This document shows, piece by piece, positions 1-8,303 of a stretch of DNA of 24,919 nt (the first letter of the stretch is position 1; each line of letters begins with the position of its first letter). The stretch covers positions 1 to 24,919 of the forward strand of contig DJVY01000214.1 in assembly GCA_002440885.1 (NCBI GenBank), written 5' to 3'. Below the pieces are notes generated by a model, which was not told where the DNA came from, searched no databases, and saw only the letters and a program-made list of their open reading frames with translations. Source of the stretch: Bacteroidales bacterium UBA6244. GTDB lineage: Bacteria > Bacteroidota > Bacteroidia > Bacteroidales > F082. The translations under genes were made by a program, and so were the position numbers.

Positions 1-2
1 TG

Positions 3-3000
3 CATTTGAGTGTAGTGGCTGACGCAACCATGATATGTAGTGGCTCCGAAACACGACTGTACGCCTTGGTGTCAGGTGGTTCAGGCAATTACACCTACAC
101 TTGGTCCTCAAATCCCGCTGGGTTCTCTTCTGCTTTGATTGCCCCTTCGGTGTCTCCCTCACAAACTACAGTCTATGAGGTTGTTGTTGCTGATGGAGAA
201 CAGAGTCTCTCGGGTCAGATAACCATCGAAGTACAAAGTCCTCCTGTTGTTTTTAATTTGACGGGTGGAGGAGCTTTTTGTGAGGAGGATAGCCCTGAGT
301 CGATCACTTTGTCTGGTTCTCAGGTTAACCATACCTACGAATTACTGCGCAATGGGGTTTCTACAGGAATTAGTAAACCTGGTAATGGATTTCCATTACA
401 TTTTGGTGTCATCACCAATTCAGGTGCATACACGGCCATTGCCCTTCAGAACCAATATCAGTGTAGTGCCCAAATGGCTGGTCAAGCCACTGTGGTGAAA
501 CATCCCCGCCCTGTGGCCAATGCCGGTTCTGACAAGATTGTTCCGGAAAATTCATCGGCTCTGCTTACCGGAAGTGTCGAAAATGGCTCGGGTTCGGCTT
601 TTCAATACCTCTGGCAGCCTTATGTGTTGTGCGTTAGCCCTCAGTCGGCAACCACCTCCACTGTGAGCCTGAATCAATCAACGCTGTTTCAGTTTAAGGC
701 AACGGATCTGGTTACAGGTTGTGTTTCCTTACCCGACACGGCTTTTGTTTTTACTGTTGGGTCTGATTTGTATGCCCGGGCGGAGGCTTCTTTGCTTTCA
801 GTATGCTTTGGTGATCCGGTTAATTTAACTGCTATGGCCGGAGGTGGTACCGGGAATTATTCCTGGGCCTGGTCATCATTGCCTCCTTCCACACTGTCTA
901 TTTCACAAACGCTTACAGTATTTCCTCTGGAAAACACGGTGTATTACCTTGAAGTGTTCGATGGCGAAAACTACGCTTATGATTCAGTTGAAATTCTTGT
1001 TGGCAATTCTCCGGCAAGTTTCAATCTTTTAGGGGGAGGGGGATATTGTCCTGAAAGTGCCGGGGTTTCCATCTCCCTTTCGGGCAGCGAATCCGGGGTC
1101 GAATACACTCTATTCTTGTCACCCGATCAGGAGATGGCTACCCTCACAGGCACAGGCAACCAGCTGGAGTTTGGTTTTTACACTTCACCGGGATCTTATT
1201 TCGCGGTAGCCGGCAACAACAGCCAGTGCAGCCGAGCCATGAATGGCGAGGTCAGCGTTGTAGCCTTTGTTAGCCCCGTGGCAGTAGCTGGTTCTGATTT
1301 AACCATACCTTTCGGTAGTGCTGTATTGTTGCGTGGTAGTGCCGTTGGTGGTTCCGGGTTTTATACTTTTGACTGGTCACCGTCCGATTCGCTCGTTAAT
1401 CCCGCAAATGCCGAAGCCCTGACTTTGCCTTTGCATGCCACTACTTTGTTTTCGCTCTCTGTCGAAGATGCCATAACAGGTTGCATGGGGACTACAGATG
1501 AGGCGGTAGTTTTTGTTTCAGGTGGGGTGCTATCGGTTGATGTTGTAGCCGATCATCATCAAATCTGTTCCGGAGAGCAGGTTCAGTTATATGCTCTGCC
1601 AACAGGTGGAACGGGTAATTATGACTATTTGTGGACTTCTCAGCCTTCCGGCTTTGTTTCTCAAATCTATAGCCCTGTAGTGACCCCAACAACCAACACC
1701 TGGTATTATGCTTTTGTGGAGGATGATCTATCTTCGGCTGTCGATTCTATTCTTATTTCGGTTAGTCCCTCTCCCGTTGTTTTTACTCTGGAGGGAGCTG
1801 GCTTCGCCTGTGAAGGAAGTGATATCGAAAACATTATTTTGTCCGGATCGGAGTCTGAAACAAACTACAGCCTGTGGAATAGTGAGCAAGGGCTGTTAGA
1901 AACAATTACCGGCTATGGCTCTCCTCTCGATTTTGGTTCTCCTCAACAATCCGGATATTATTATGTGTTGGCACAGCACAGTATTTCAGGTTGTTCTTCG
2001 GCAATGTCCGACACCCTTGTCGCCGATTATATCGCTTTACCTTTGGCAGATGCGGGATCAGATCAATATATTCAGATGGGCACTTCCGCCACGCTGTTTG
2101 GAACAGCATCGGGAGGCAGTGGCGAGTACGCTTACCTTTGGTCGCCGGATTATTTGCTGAATAATCCAATCCTCCCTCAACCTTCAACCGTTGACCTCGA
2201 TCTGACTTCACTATTTTATCTCAATACTTCGGATATCCAATCGGGCTGTACGAGTAATACCGACAACACGACTGTGTTCGTCATCGGCGGACCACTTTCG
2301 TTGGTGGCCTCGGCTAGTCCTTCCATCACCTGCAGTGGCGAACCTGTGGTGCTCGAAGCACTCCCCTCAGGCGGAAGCGGCAACTACACTTACCTGTGGA
2401 CCTCTTCGCCCTCAGGGTTGCTCTCCAATAGCGCTAACCCCGTTGTCTATCCTACCTTGTCATCTTCCTATTTTGTGGAAGTAAACGATGGGGTTTCAAT
2501 TGTATACGACACTGTTTTTGTAGAGGTTAACAACCAGCCCGAAGTGTTTGTGCTTACGGGAGGAGGAGGATTCTGCCCTGGCGAAGAAGGAGTTTTGGTG
2601 CAGTTGTCTGGCTCAGAGCAAGCGGTGTATTATACGCTGTATTGCAACGCTGATCCGGTGGCTCAGGTTACAGGCACAGGCTCGCCAGTTTCATTTGGAC
2701 GGTTTACACTTCCGGGGACTTACAGGGCAGAAGCTGCTTTTTTTGCTTCTTCGTGTAAAGCACAGATGGCCGGGAGTGCTGTGGTTACGGCCTACGACAG
2801 ACCTGTGGCTGATGCCGGTTCGGATCGTTATATATCATCAGGTGAGTATGCTGTTTTGCAAGGTTCGGCCTCCGGCGGCTCTGGTGTTTATGATTATTCA
2901 TGGAATCCGACGGAGTTCCTGCTCAACCCAAACGACCCTGACCCTGTTACAGTGGCACTCAACGCCACCAGGATGTTTACCCTTGAAGTGGAAGATGCAA

Positions 3001-4514
3001 ACACCGGGTGTAAGAGTTTGGCTTCTAATGCCTTTGTTTTTGTTGTTGGAGGAGTCCTTTCGGTCGACATTATTGCGCCTGTGCAATCAGTTTGTCCTGG
3101 TGGTCAGTTGTCGCTCTTTGCCTTGCCTGCCGGCGGTTCCGGGTTGTATCAGTATTACTGGGAATCAGATCCTTCCGGTTTCTTTGCCACCGGCGGAGAG
3201 GTTGTCGTTACACCAACCACCGCCACCTGGTATCGGGTTACAGTAGTCGATGGCCAACAACAGGCTGTCGACTCGGTATATATCGAACCGCTACCAACAC
3301 CCTCAAAATTCAACCTCCTTGGTGGAGGAGCATATTGTCCTTACGATGATGGGGTAACCATCACGCTGGAGAACAGCCAGCCTGCCACAAGTTACGATTT
3401 GCTCTTTCAGAATCAGTCCACAGGTGTCTATCAAACTGGAACGGGTGGGGCTTTAAATTTCGGACAGTTTCTTGCCTCAGGTGTTTATTCTGTTGTGGCT
3501 ACCAATGCCACAGGATGTGAGGCCGAAATGCTTAATCCTGTACAGGTGTCGGTATCCCCGCTACCAACAGCATATCAGGTGATTGGCGGAGGTACTTATT
3601 GTTCTAACGACACCACACTCGGTTTGTTGCTAGAATCGTCGCAACTGCATACAACCTATGAGTTGCTTGTGGACGCGCAGCTTACCGGCATTCAAAAAAC
3701 TGGAACAGGATTACCACTCAGCTTTCCTGGTTTGATGCAGTCAGGTATATACTCGGTGCATGCAGTTAACGATCAAACGGGTTGCTCCAATACCATGTCT
3801 GGCGCAGTTCCATTTATTATACATCAGGCTCCTCAGGTAGTTATTACAGGTGACACCTCCATCTGTCTCGGCGATTCAGCTGTGCTTACCGGGTCGGGGG
3901 CTTTTACTTACGAGTGGAACACAGTCCCTGTGCAGTATAGTCCTGGCATCAAAGTGTCGCCTGAGTTTTCAACAAACTATGTGCTTGTTGGCTACAACAA
4001 CAACGGATGCTATAACATGGCCACGCATCATGTCTCGGTGTATGAACGTCCACAGCTGATGTTGCAAAACGACCCTTATCAATTGGTCGTCACTGCTGAT
4101 CCTCCGGGTTTGGAAGATTATACGTTTTCAATATCCGATAAGGTAGTGCAGCAGGGGAGTGCCAACCGTTGGAGTTACGCTGCCTACAACGGAAAGTCAG
4201 ATACCTTGTTTGTGATCGCAGTATCAGACCATCAATGTGGTGCTGAAGCCAATTTGTACCTCTCGCTGGAAGAACCACCCAACGCCTTTACACCCAATGG
4301 AGACGGGGTAAACGACTTGTTTTTACCTGGAGTCGAGATCACTGTGTTCAGCAGCTGGGGTGGTGAACTGTATCACGGTAGCGAGGGATGGGATGGAAAA
4401 CATAGCGGTGCTTTGGTGGTTCCGGGTACCTATTATTATATACGTCCGCTTTACGACGGCAATGGTGTTTTAATGTCTACTTACAAAGGATCGGTAACAG
4501 TAGTGATTGAATGA
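3..4514 (+). CDS. Giant T9SS type B secreted repeat protein (adhesin-like), 5' partial
   Basis: About 1,503 residues are visible; the frame is open to the window edge and the first residues are the middle of a repeat, so the true start lies upstream. A composite module of about 254 residues recurs with junctions near nt 764, 1527, 2290 and 3052. Each copy has a PKD-like domain (GG[ST]GNYxYxW core), a domain with a GGGxYC motif and a late GC, and a second PKD-like domain opening with AGSD and ending with TGC. The last module differs: PKD-like, two GGGxYC domains (about residues 1096 and 1185), one further Ig/PKD-like domain (from about 1274), a linker, then the C-terminal signal. That signal (FTPNGDGVND near residue 1427, SWGGELY, WDGK, VPGTYYY) matches the gliding-motility/CHU_C type B family, so export through T9SS is expected. 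The downstream PorE-like and PorP/SprF-like genes support this. Adhesion is inferred; the ligand is unknown. Confidence 0.85.
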   Translation, partial: HLSVVADATMICSGSETRLYALVSGGSGNYTYTWSSNPAGFSSALIAPSVSPSQTTVYEVVVADGEQSLSGQITIEVQSPPVVFNLTGGGAFCEEDSPESITLSGSQVNHTYELLRNGVSTGISKPGNGFPLHFGVITNSGAYTAIALQNQYQCSAQMAGQATVVKHPRPVANAGSDKIVPENSSALLTGSVENGSGSAFQYLWQPYVLCVSPQSATTSTVSLNQSTLFQFKATDLVTGCVSLPDTAFVFTVGSDLYARAEASLLSVCFGDPVNLTAMAGGGTGNYSWAWSSLPPSTLSISQTLTVFPLENTVYYLEVFDGENYAYDSVEILVGNSPASFNLLGGGGYCPESAGVSISLSGSESGVEYTLFLSPDQEMATLTGTGNQLEFGFYTSPGSYFAVAGNNSQCSRAMNGEVSVVAFVSPVAVAGSDLTIPFGSAVLLRGSAVGGSGFYTFDWSPSDSLVNPANAEALTLPLHATTLFSLSVEDAITGCMGTTDEAVVFVSGGVLSVDVVADHHQICSGEQVQLYALPTGGTGNYDYLWTSQPSGFVSQIYSPVVTPTTNTWYYAFVEDDLSSAVDSILISVSPSPVVFTLEGAGFACEGSDIENIILSGSESETNYSLWNSEQGLLETITGYGSPLDFGSPQQSGYYYVLAQHSISGCSSAMSDTLVADYIALPLADAGSDQYIQMGTSATLFGTASGGSGEYAYLWSPDYLLNNPILPQPSTVDLDLTSLFYLNTSDIQSGCTSNTDNTTVFVIGGPLSLVASASPSITCSGEPVVLEALPSGGSGNYTYLWTSSPSGLLSNSANPVVYPTLSSSYFVEVNDGVSIVYDTVFVEVNNQPEVFVLTGGGGFCPGEEGVLVQLSGSEQAVYYTLYCNADPVAQVTGTGSPVSFGRFTLPGTYRAEAAFFASSCKAQMAGSAVVTAYDRPVADAGSDRYISSGEYAVLQGSASGGSGVYDYSWNPTEFLLNPNDPDPVTVALNATRMFTLEVEDANTGCKSLASNAFVFVVGGVLSVDIIAPVQSVCPGGQLSLFALPAGGSGLYQYYWESDPSGFFATGGEVVVTPTTATWYRVTVVDGQQQAVDSVYIEPLPTPSKFNLLGGGAYCPYDDGVTITLENSQPATSYDLLFQNQSTGVYQTGTGGALNFGQFLASGVYSVVATNATGCEAEMLNPVQVSVSPLPTAYQVIGGGTYCSNDTTLGLLLESSQLHTTYELLVDAQLTGIQKTGTGLPLSFPGLMQSGIYSVHAVNDQTGCSNTMSGAVPFIIHQAPQVVITGDTSICLGDSAVLTGSGAFTYEWNTVPVQYSPGIKVSPEFSTNYVLVGYNNNGCYNMATHHVSVYERPQLMLQNDPYQLVVTADPPGLEDYTFSISDKVVQQGSANRWSYAAYNGKSDTLFVIAVSDHQCGAEANLYLSLEEPPNAFTPNGDGVNDLFLPGVEITVFSSWGGELYHGSEGWDGKHSGALVVPGTYYYIRPLYDGNGVLMSTYKGSVTVVIE

Positions 4515-7060
4515 TGAAGAAATTTGTGTTGATAGTTGGACTGTTTTTCTTTGCCCTCTCCTTGATGGCTCAGGAGAAAGCTATGTCGTTGGCAGAAAGG
4601 GCCTTTCAGCAACGCGACTACCTGTCTGCCATACGACACTACAACAAGGCGCTGCGTAAAACCAACGATTTCAATAACCAGAAACAAATTGCAGGCCAAA
4701 TAGCTCTTTCTTACTTCGCCATGAACAACTACAGCGAGGCGGCCATTTGGTTTGAAGATGCCCTCGGAGACAATGGAACAGATGTGGGGCTAGGGATAAA
4801 ATATGCAAGCTCGCTGGCAGCTATCAATCAATTGGATGAGGCTGAACAGTTGCTTACCTATTTCCTGAAATTGCAGCCTGAAAACAATGAACTAAAATTA
4901 CGACTAGCCGCTCTTGAAGTGCTACACAAGTCTGACACAGATAGCCTGAGTTGGGTGTGGCCGGTAATAGAATTAAACTCTGAAGTCAGTGATTATTGCC
5001 CTGCCTTTTGGAATGATAAGCTGGTGTTTGCCTCTACCCGCCTGCCTTCCGGCAATGAACGACTGGATGGCCGATCAGGTCAGGGGTTTAGTAATTTGTA
5101 TGTAGCTGATTACAATGCGTATTTTAACTCAACTTCTGCCCCCGGACTCATGCCAAAAGCCTTTAACTCTTCTTTCAACGATGGGGCATTTGCTTTTTCG
5201 GAGTCCTTGAAAATGGCCTTCTGGACTGTTTGCACCCGCAAGCCTGAAAATTGTCTGCTCTATCAGTCATCGTTCAACCCTACAACAAAAAAATGGGCGG
5301 CGGGCGAAAAAATGTCCTTCATGATCAAAGGATATAACTACGGTCATCCTGCCGTGGCTGATGACGGAAATACGCTTTATTTTTCATCGAATATGCCGGG
5401 CGGCTATGGCAAAAACGACCTCTGGAAAATTACCCGCAAAGAAAATGGTATTTGGGGAATACCTGTAAACCTGGGCTCAGCAATTAACTCCTCTTCCGAC
5501 GAGCTTTTTCCTGCCCTCTTAGGCGACTCGCTTTTGTTTTTTGCTTCCGATCGCCCCTCTTCGCTAGGCGGTCTGGATGTTTTTATAAGTAGAAAAGAAA
5601 AGCTCTTCTTCAGTGCTCCGTTGCGTCTTTCGTTGCCGGTGAATAGTGCAGCCGATGATTTTGGTTTGGTGATGAATAAAACCGGGTCTGGTGGATATTT
5701 TTCATCGGACAGAAATCCTGCTGCCAGCGATGATATCTTTTCCTTTACAGGTTTTCCGCTCCGGCTAACCGTGGAAGGGACTGTAACCTATCAAAACAAC
5801 CATAAGGCCATGCCCGGAGTTTGTGTGTCGTTTACCGATAAAAACAATGCACGCGATTCAGTTTTTACCGATCTTAATGGTCGCTATGCTTTCGATGCTG
5901 AAGCCTTAAACGAATACAGAATAACAGCCTCTATGCCTGGATATTATGTTGAACAACGTGTGGTAGCAACCTATGATCCGCAACTTTTTGCCGATGCCTT
6001 TCCCCGGATGATTGCAGATTTCTCTCTCACGAAAGTGGTGTTTACCTGCACAATAAACGGGCGTATCACCAACCGGGATGATGGTGTTGTTATGCCCGGC
6101 GTGAAAGTTGAAATCAACAATACCACCGGGTTCTCAAACTACACCTATAGTGATAAGGATGGAAACTATTCTTTTTCAGGCTTGAAACCTGAAACCAGCT
6201 ATACTATCCGAACCAGCATGAAGGGCTTTTTTGCAGAATCCCGGGTCTGTAACTTGCCTAAAGTAGCTTCAATTCAGGTTTTTAACAGATCTAATGGCTA
6301 CGATATGGACTTCCAGTTGCTTCAGATTCAGACAAAAAAGGAAATTGCCCTCAAAGATATCTATTACGATTATAATAAAGCCAGCTTGCGACAGGAATCT
6401 ATGGTTGAGCTAAATAAACTGGCCTCAATGCTTCGCGAAACTCCCGCTGTGGCCATCCAAATTAATTCGCATACCGATGCCAGAGGTCGTGATGAATACA
6501 ACATGGAGCTATCTGCCCAACGCGCTGCTACCGTTGTTAATTACCTCGTGGCTCAGGGAATCAGCCGCGACAGGTTGATTGCAAAGGGCTGGGGCGAACA
6601 GCAACTGATTATCCCTGATGCGGTTACCGAAGCCGAACACCAGGCCAACCGACGGACAACCTTTAATGTGCTCGAAAAACCATCCGACAACCTGTCTGAA
6701 ACATACGAGGCGGAAAAATCCGGGCAACCTCGTGCCGGAGAAATTAGTGCCGGATCGTCTGCCGGATCGGATGGATTGGCTTACCGCGTTCAAATTCTGA
6801 GCAGTGGAAGCCTATTCGACCTGTCGCATGAGTTTGCCACGGTGTATGCCAATATAAACCCGGTGGTCATTTTTGTGAACGAAGAAGGTGGCATGTATCG
6901 CTACGAAGCCGGAAGTCGTTACTCCCTGAATGAGGTAAACAAATTAAAACGTGAGCTGAGGTCGCTGGGTTACAATGATTGTTTTGTGGTGGCTTACCAT
7001 AACGGAGAACGCATTTCGATGAGCGAAGCCAAACGAATAGAAAAGGAGGGAACCCGATGA
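4511..7060 (+). CDS. PorE-like periplasmic protein: TPR, PD40 propeller, two CarboxypepD-like domains, OmpA, SPOR
   Basis: The 849-residue product begins with a signal peptide (about residues 1-21, ending LMAQ). TPR-like helices follow to about 150, then a PD40/WD40-like beta-propeller (about 150-415, with repeated YFSSxxxGGxGxxDL and FFASDR blades) and two carboxypeptidase-regulatory-like beta domains (about 418-500 and 515-605). An OmpA peptidoglycan-binding domain spans about 615-722; its diaminopimelate-binding Asp and Arg are visible as D656 (NSHTDARG) and R671 (LSAQRA), with the usual 15-residue spacing. The last ~95 residues form a SPOR-like domain (YRVQI, then GYNDCFVVAYHNGERIS). The order matches PorE of the T9SS, which links the trans-envelope machine to peptidoglycan; the SPOR tail and second beta domain appear to be additions. 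The start overlaps the upstream stop as ATGA (ATGATG, so 4514 is an alternative start), implying translational coupling. The specific partnership with the upstream cargo is inferred. Confidence 0.85.
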   Translation: MMKKFVLIVGLFFFALSLMAQEKAMSLAERAFQQRDYLSAIRHYNKALRKTNDFNNQKQIAGQIALSYFAMNNYSEAAIWFEDALGDNGTDVGLGIKYASSLAAINQLDEAEQLLTYFLKLQPENNELKLRLAALEVLHKSDTDSLSWVWPVIELNSEVSDYCPAFWNDKLVFASTRLPSGNERLDGRSGQGFSNLYVADYNAYFNSTSAPGLMPKAFNSSFNDGAFAFSESLKMAFWTVCTRKPENCLLYQSSFNPTTKKWAAGEKMSFMIKGYNYGHPAVADDGNTLYFSSNMPGGYGKNDLWKITRKENGIWGIPVNLGSAINSSSDELFPALLGDSLLFFASDRPSSLGGLDVFISRKEKLFFSAPLRLSLPVNSAADDFGLVMNKTGSGGYFSSDRNPAASDDIFSFTGFPLRLTVEGTVTYQNNHKAMPGVCVSFTDKNNARDSVFTDLNGRYAFDAEALNEYRITASMPGYYVEQRVVATYDPQLFADAFPRMIADFSLTKVVFTCTINGRITNRDDGVVMPGVKVEINNTTGFSNYTYSDKDGNYSFSGLKPETSYTIRTSMKGFFAESRVCNLPKVASIQVFNRSNGYDMDFQLLQIQTKKEIALKDIYYDYNKASLRQESMVELNKLASMLRETPAVAIQINSHTDARGRDEYNMELSAQRAATVVNYLVAQGISRDRLIAKGWGEQQLIIPDAVTEAEHQANRRTTFNVLEKPSDNLSETYEAEKSGQPRAGEISAGSSAGSDGLAYRVQILSSGSLFDLSHEFATVYANINPVVIFVNEEGGMYRYEAGSRYSLNEVNKLKRELRSLGYNDCFVVAYHNGERISMSEAKRIEKEGTR

Positions 7061-7965
7061 AAAATCAACTGCTCTTATTGTGGTTTATTTTAACCTGCCT
7101 GCCCACCTTCATCGTGGCGCAATCGGATTTGCTATTCAATAACCATCAAATTAATGCCATCGCACGCAATCCCGCCGCCATCGAGGAAAATGGGATGATC
7201 AATGCTTACCTTGGTATTCATCAGCAATGGATGGGATTCGAAGATGCTCCCTACATGCAATGGGTGGGGGTGTCGTCTTTTTTCGATAGGTACAATATGG
7301 GGGTTAACCTGAACATCACCAACCAATCGGAGGGGGTGGCTACGACACAGAATATAAAGGTTGGTTATACCTATCACGTGCACATCAGTGGATTGCATCG
7401 TTTGTTTTTTGGTGTGGGTGCAGGGTTCTACTTCCGACGTCTCGACTATTCAAAGCTGCGATTCGACGACGATGAAACCAATGTTCCTCTGACCGATGAA
7501 AACGTTATACGACCTGATTTTGATTTTGGGTTTGAATACCTGTTTGGCTCATTCAAATTTGGTGCTGCCGCCAACCATGTTACCGTGTTTAACAGCAAGG
7601 CCACACTCGAAAAAATTCCATGGCAAACACAGGCTTATGCTAACTACAAGGCCGAAGTAGGGGAGGACTTCCTGTTAATACCGGAAATCAGCTATTTCAG
7701 GAGTGGCCGGATTGCTGCCTACGGTATTTCACTCGACATGCAATATCGCTCTGTTTTTGGCTTTGGTATGGTCTACCGAACCGGACAATCCATTATTTTC
7801 AGGGCATCCGTTTTCCTTTCAAATCGCTTTGAGCTACGCTATGCTTACGATATGGGTGCTGGCAAGTTTGCAACCTATCATTCAGGTATCCACGAGGTTG
7901 TTTTGATTGGCCGCTTTAATAAACGAAGTTCAAGCCTAAACTCACCGCGCTTTTTGGATAATTAA
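7057..7965 (+). CDS. PorP/SprF family type IX secretion outer-membrane protein
   Basis: The 302-residue product has a signal peptide (about 1-21, ending FIVAQ), then the family's opening pattern with an Asn-Pro-Ala motif (ARNPAAIEENG) and GIHQQWMGFEDAP. The rest is alternating amphipathic strands rich in aromatic and Gly residues, ending in RFELRYAYDMG and a final strand, as expected for a 12-14-strand beta-barrel. PorP/SprF proteins sit in the outer membrane and bind secreted T9SS cargo; in Flavobacterium, type B cargo is known to need a SprF-like protein encoded next to it. Here the type B cargo is two genes upstream, and the start overlaps the PorE-like stop as ATGA. The partner assignment therefore rests on gene order and known family behaviour. 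No terminator lies directly after the stop; the nearest strong one is at 8255-8294. Confidence 0.87.
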   Translation: MKNQLLLLWFILTCLPTFIVAQSDLLFNNHQINAIARNPAAIEENGMINAYLGIHQQWMGFEDAPYMQWVGVSSFFDRYNMGVNLNITNQSEGVATTQNIKVGYTYHVHISGLHRLFFGVGAGFYFRRLDYSKLRFDDDETNVPLTDENVIRPDFDFGFEYLFGSFKFGAAANHVTVFNSKATLEKIPWQTQAYANYKAEVGEDFLLIPEISYFRSGRIAAYGISLDMQYRSVFGFGMVYRTGQSIIFRASVFLSNRFELRYAYDMGAGKFATYHSGIHEVVLIGRFNKRSSSLNSPRFLDN

Positions 7966-8190
7966 ACCAGATTGATTTAGATGCATGTTGATCAATGGTG
8001 AACGAAAAAAACGGTCGTGCCTGATCGAAAAAATGTCCTGTTTTTATTAAAATGCTTGATTTTGGAGTCATGTTTTTCCAGAAATTTACTATTATTACGA
8101 AAGTGTGCAGGTCGTAAAAAATTCTATTTCAGTAAATTATAAAGAATGATTTTTTTTAGTAAAAAAAAGTGAAAAAAATTGTTGCAATTG

Positions 8191-8221
8191 TTGACACGTA
8201 ATAAAAACCAATGTATATTTG
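8191..8221 (+). promoter_or_regulatory. Strong Bacteroidota-type promoter with no gene downstream
   Basis: A TTG at 8191-8193 is followed by exactly 20 nt and then TATATTTG at 8214-8221, a perfect TAnnTTTG -7 element. Upstream DNA is strongly AT-rich. Transcription would start near 8226. The next intact plus-strand gene is more than 1.2 kb away, and a terminator lies about 35 nt downstream. Confidence 0.65.
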
Positions 8222-8226
8222 CAGTG

Positions 8227-8294
8227 CTTGTTTTGTTTGTTTTTCATAATTGGGCCCACCCTAGCGACCGCCCGGTCTTGGGTGGGTTTTTTTT
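8227..8294 (+). ncRNA. Candidate small RNA between porP-like gene and rnz
   Basis: The predicted transcript is about 68 nt: a U-rich, unstructured 5' half (8227-8250) followed by a compact GC-rich hairpin ending in eight Ts. It begins at the consensus promoter at 8191-8221 and ends at the terminator at 8255-8294. I find no convincing reading frame inside it. It ends about 10 nt from the rnz stop codon on the opposite strand, so it is convergent with rnz and would be antisense to any rnz read-through. I do not recognise the family. Existence is inferred from the two signals; function is unknown. The alternative is that the hairpin is simply a late terminator for the T9SS genes and the promoter match is chance. 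Confidence 0.45.
8255..8294 (+). terminator. Strong intrinsic terminator (plus strand)
   Basis: CCCACCC (8255-8261) pairs perfectly with GGGTGGG (8280-8286), and an inner GACC/GGTC stem with a GCCC loop stacks inside it after a small internal loop. Eight Ts follow (8287-8294). There is no T-run on the minus-strand exit side, so it works in the plus direction. It could end the candidate small RNA and any read-through from the T9SS genes. Confidence 0.8.
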
Positions 8295-8303
8295 GAGTCC
8301 ATT

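Noticed and set aside
6..8. TTG as the true start of the giant repeat protein
   Set aside because: The first residues align with the middle of the repeat junction and the frame continues to the window edge, so the gene is 5' truncated.
2548..3246. 232-codon alternate frame inside the repeat protein
   Set aside because: It is a shadow of the repeat coding sequence with biased Leu/Arg/Trp composition and no recognisable fold.
3..4270. CRISPR-like or satellite DNA array in the repeat gene
   Set aside because: The periodicity is at protein level with diverged codons and a 762-nt unit; there are no short identical repeats with spacers.
8005..8035. Hairpin near CGGTC/GATCG after the porP-like gene
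   Set aside because: Five pairs with a wobble, followed by A-run on the plus strand and a mismatch on the minus strand; not a convincing terminator either way.
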